Of a stretch of 27,397 nt of DNA, positions 25,095 to 27,397 are shown piece by piece. The DNA is taken from positions 1-27,397 of the forward strand of contig JAIRPM010000147.1 in the NCBI GenBank assembly GCA_031257075.1. The letters run 5' to 3'. The translations under genes and the position numbers were made by a program. Every line of letters begins with the position of its first letter. The stretch's first letter is position 1. This DNA comes from Spirochaetaceae bacterium. GTDB lineage: Bacteria > Spirochaetota > Spirochaetia > Treponematales > Breznakiellaceae. The notes beneath the pieces were generated by a model. That model was not told the origin of the DNA. It made no database searches and saw only the letters and a list, made by a program, of their open reading frames with translations.

Positions 25095-26599
25095 TTGCCG
25101 GAAAGTTTTGAAAGGCAGGCTTGAACCCATGCCGCTGTCTCGTCAGGAAATACATATTGAACAGCAACAAATTCAGAAAGGGCTTCGCGGTAGATGCCGA
25201 GAAAATAGGCGCACTCGCCCAAATAAAAATGCGCGCGTGATTCAACCGCGGCGCTGCGCCGCCTTTCGGTAAGAAATTTCATCAGCGCGCCGCGGCCATC
25301 ATTCCAATTGCGCCACATAATATAACGCTGTACAATTTGCGAAAGTTCATAATTTTCAGAACCTTCCGGGTGTTGCTGCCTGTCTTCATTAAAAACACGC
25401 GCTTCCATTACAAGCGGCATATGGCCGGAAACCACCGGAGGATTGATCTGCGCGGGAGCCGGCGCAACGGAATTGGGGGTGCGAATTGTTGACATTGATG
25501 TTCCGTCCCGCGCAGGCGGCGGCGCATAAGGCGCCTGCTCAACCTGCCGGGGAGGAGTCCGGGCCGTTTGAGGCTGCGCCGGCTGCGGCTGGCGCACGGC
25601 CGGCGTATACGAGCCGCTCTGCTTAGGAACAGGAACCACGGGGGACGGCGAACGGCTTACTTCTACCGGGGCGATTGTTGTGTTGTTACCCGGAGATAAC
25701 ACCGCCTGCCCGTTCATCAGGTCTTCTTCGTATACAACCGCGTAGTAATACGGAACGCCCGGCGTTGGATAGTCAACATGCGGCGAAGTTACATTCAGTT
25801 TTACAACGCTTGCGACCAAAAGGTCGCCGAATTTCATTATGGGGTTGATGGAACGGTAGAGCACGGCATGCTTTCCCGTAGCAGATGAGAAGAACTGGAT
25901 ATGTACAGCGGCCGACTGGGGCGTTGCCGTTATGCCGTTTATCGGCGATTGCGCCATTTCTACAAAAGGAAGCGAATCCCCCATACCGCCGTTTCCATAC
26001 GCAAGCGCCTGACTGCGGAAAGCCGCCGGATTAGGCTGGCCCGAATCGGCCTGCGCCTGTGAATAGGCTTGAGGCGTTATTTGCGGCACAGTCCACGATG
26101 TTGCCGCTACACGGCGCGCGCCGTCATCAATTAAAATTTCGACCATGTTGCGGAAAGGCACAACCATTTCGTAGCGCTGGCGGCTGTCTTTATCGCTCGC
26201 CACAGCCAAATAGTACCATGTCCCGTTAGCCGGCACGGTATCCGTATAATTTTGTGTTCCAAACGGTACTTCTTTTGCTTCAAATTGATTGGATTTGGTA
26301 CCGCCATAAAAGGGTTCTTGTGAGCGGTATATATATACGGGCCCGTTGATGCTCGCGGAATCCTGCCAATTAAGAGTTACTGATTTGCCTACCGCTTCCG
26401 CCCGCAAACCGGATACAAAAGGCGCAAAAACCGCTGTTTCTATGGGTTGCCCCTGTTGAACGTAGACACCTTGTTGTTCGTTGTATTGTTCCGGCACATT
26501 GGGCGCGCTGTTTTGCTGCCCATAGTATTGCGCAAAAAGCCCTCCATTTGCGCTCAAAAGCATAAAAAAAACATAATGCCTTAACTTTATTGCCTTCAT
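25091..26599 (-). CDS. Secreted protein with FN3-like domains, Pro-rich linker and TPR-like end
   Basis: This 502-residue protein has a signal peptide (MKAIKLRHYVFFMLLSANGGLFA, then QYY). Gln-rich residues 25-55 are followed by a fibronectin III-like domain at about 60-150 (VSGLRAEAVGKSVTLNWQDS, then WYYLAVASDKD), a second at about 215-310 (GITATPQSAAVHIQFFSSATG, then VPYYYAVVYEED), a Pro/Gln/Arg-rich linker at about 320-390, and a helical, TPR-like C-terminus (RAHFYLGECAYFLGIYREALSEFVAVQYVFP). It probably lies in the periplasm or on the cell surface as a scaffold. I do not recognise a named family. ATG 26599 has no Shine-Dalgarno; a good promoter ends seven bases upstream. Its stop overlaps the moaC start. 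Confidence 0.82.
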   Translation of the reverse strand: MKAIKLRHYVFFMLLSANGGLFAQYYGQQNSAPNVPEQYNEQQGVYVQQGQPIETAVFAPFVSGLRAEAVGKSVTLNWQDSASINGPVYIYRSQEPFYGGTKSNQFEAKEVPFGTQNYTDTVPANGTWYYLAVASDKDSRQRYEMVVPFRNMVEILIDDGARRVAATSWTVPQITPQAYSQAQADSGQPNPAAFRSQALAYGNGGMGDSLPFVEMAQSPINGITATPQSAAVHIQFFSSATGKHAVLYRSINPIMKFGDLLVASVVKLNVTSPHVDYPTPGVPYYYAVVYEEDLMNGQAVLSPGNNTTIAPVEVSRSPSPVVPVPKQSGSYTPAVRQPQPAQPQTARTPPRQVEQAPYAPPPARDGTSMSTIRTPNSVAPAPAQINPPVVSGHMPLVMEARVFNEDRQQHPEGSENYELSQIVQRYIMWRNWNDGRGALMKFLTERRRSAAVESRAHFYLGECAYFLGIYREALSEFVAVQYVFPDETAAWVQACLSKLSGK

Positions 26600-26606
26600 G
26601 GTTAAA

Positions 26607-26635
26607 ATCTTAGATTGTTTCCCGTTTTTTGTCTA
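26607..26635 (-). promoter_or_regulatory. Promoter of the FN3 protein-moaC operon, likely leaderless
   Basis: On the minus strand TAGACA (26630-26635) and TAAGAT (26607-26612) are separated by 17 bases, and the -10 ends seven bases before ATG 26599. Transcription would start at or beside the A of the start codon. Confidence 0.6.
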
Positions 26636-26651
26636 GGGCAACGCTGTTTTC

Positions 26652-26684
26652 GCAAATAAAGGAAACTATGCGCCGGGTTCGGCG
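26652..26684 (-). terminator. Possible terminator after the repeat-domain surface protein gene
   Basis: CGCCG and CGGCG (26671-26684) form a 5-bp GC stem with a 4-base loop; the minus-strand bases after it are T-rich but broken. It lies about 100 bases beyond the stop at 26783 and upstream of the FN3 gene promoter. Confidence 0.3.
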
Positions 26685-26782
26685 ATGGCGATTTGGGTAA
26701 AGCCATATTCACCCCGCCGGAACCGGAGCGCAGGCGCGGCCGCTTCTCCCTCCGCTTGCTTGCCCGCAACGCCCCCGCGCCG

Positions 26783-27397
26783 TTACTGCGGATCGCCGGC
26801 ATTGCATTCCGACACGGGGCCGTCTGGTACCGTCACAGTTGTGGTTTTGTCTTTCTCAATGCGGGTATTAAATGCGAGCAGCGGGCTGTTAGGAAAATTC
26901 CTTATTTCGACAACCGCGGTGTAGGCACCTTCCGGCACACCGGTGAAAGTCTGGCTTCCTCCATTGTACGTAATGGAGAGATCGCTCTGATTCCACAACA
27001 CTGTATCATATGCACCTGGGTACACCATGGACACCTGATACACGGTATTGCTGGCATTGGTACGGTTGTTGACAATCTTTAGCGTCCCGGCGGCGGCGGC
27101 GGTTGCCGGGAATACCGTCTGAACCACGCCGCTGTTGGCCGGGTTGGTTACGGTAGTTGCCCCCGCCACGGTAAAAAAGTTTTCCGCCACGCCTTGCAGG
27201 GTGTAGCCCGCTTTCGCCGTCAGGGTGATGGTCGCGGTGTAGGCGGTCGCTGCGGCGAAGGCCGCGGGATTACCGTTCCACGCTACCGTTCCGGTGTACT
27301 GCGCGGTCTCGGTGACAGCCGTTACGGGTGTCGCGCCGGTTGCCGGGGCCGTTACACCCGCGATGGCGGCAATGTCGATCTTCACGGGATCGCCGCC
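26783..27397 (-). CDS. Repeat-domain surface protein, N-terminal part beyond the window
   Basis: These are the last 204 residues of a larger protein; the frame is open to the window edge, and the GTG at 27385 has no Shine-Dalgarno, so it is not the real start. The first ~105 residues are one repeat-like domain (GVTAPATGATPVT, YTATITLTAKAGYTLQGV, FFTVAGATTVTNPANSG, VVQTVFPATA). Domains of this style occur in tandem in large treponeme surface proteins. The last ~100 form a separate beta-rich domain (GTLKIVNNRT, LSITYNGGSQTFTGVPEGAYTAVVEIRN). An adhesin or surface-layer role is inferred. No transmembrane or anchor signal is seen in this part. Confidence 0.7.
   Translation of the reverse strand, partial: GGDPVKIDIAAIAGVTAPATGATPVTAVTETAQYTGTVAWNGNPAAFAAATAYTATITLTAKAGYTLQGVAENFFTVAGATTVTNPANSGVVQTVFPATAAAAGTLKIVNNRTNASNTVYQVSMVYPGAYDTVLWNQSDLSITYNGGSQTFTGVPEGAYTAVVEIRNFPNSPLLAFNTRIEKDKTTTVTVPDGPVSECNAGDPQ

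Noticed and set aside
26624..26645. Possible fifth copy of the dispersed repeat (CAGCGTTGCCCTAG on the minus strand)
   Set aside because: Only about ten bases match the end of copy B, there is no AAGCRCTRATT end, and the stretch is explained as promoter context.
26602..26802. 66-residue minus-strand open frame between the surface protein and FN3 genes
   Set aside because: It covers the promoter and a hairpin, is Arg/Ser/Pro-rich, and has no ribosome site.

Overview
The window looks like chromosome of a spirochaete of the Treponema group, with roughly even base composition. The main pointers are a ~900-residue GreA-type elongation factor with a huge N-terminal extension, which is typical of treponemes, lipoproteins with relaxed lipoboxes, repeat-rich surface proteins, and tRNA genes without an encoded CCA. 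A gut treponeme (for example from termite or rumen) fits the plant-glycan genes and the molybdopterin gene, but the host is inference.

Layout. 1-504 (-): the 5' part of a maltose/galactoside-type O-acetyltransferase that runs off the left edge. 683-1297 (+): a small exported beta-barrel-like protein. 1435-6822 (+): a three-gene run of TPR protein, giant GreA and an exported family 3 glycosidase (NagZ type). 6887-7600 (-) and 7748-8965 (+): a divergent FadR-type GntR regulator and an M24 peptidase. 9021-9094 (-): tRNA-Arg(GCG). 9152-14726 (-): a five-gene sugar operon in the order binding lipoprotein, two permeases, GH1 glycosidase, GH130 phosphorylase/hydrolase. It lies behind a near-consensus promoter flanked by paired GTATAC motifs. 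No ATPase is present, so a shared MsmK-type ATPase is expected elsewhere. 15049-15862 (+): fabZ and an AroH-type chorismate mutase. 15925-17388 (-): trkA. 17499-20150 (-): an 883-residue lipoprotein with Ig-like domains and a glycine-rich C-terminus built on long GCC-repeat tracts. 20151-20693: a 543-base gap with a 75-bp inverted-repeat element, a G16 homopolymer, a GC hairpin and a consensus promoter. 20694-22339 (-): a DUF3343 protein and an Lnb/DUF4105-like membrane protein. 22445-22516 (+): tRNA-Glu(CTC). 22542-24494 (-): ftsH. 24597-26599 (-): moaC, overlapping a secreted FN3/TPR-like protein by ATGA. 26783-27397 (-): the C-terminal end of a repeat-domain surface protein running off the right edge.

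Two patterns cut across the window. First, several genes without a Shine-Dalgarno sequence (M24 peptidase, fabZ, trkA, ftsH, the FN3 protein, possibly the Lnb-like gene) have a -10-like hexamer only 6-8 bases before ATG, which suggests leaderless mRNAs. Genes with a good Shine-Dalgarno sit beside them. Second, a dispersed short palindromic element with core AAGCRCTRATT is found four times, three of them at the ends of genes.

The sugar operon can be read as one system: the lipoprotein captures a beta-linked oligosaccharide, the permeases import it, and the GH1 and GH130 enzymes split it in the cytoplasm. Everything here comes from reading the sequence; no database search was run.
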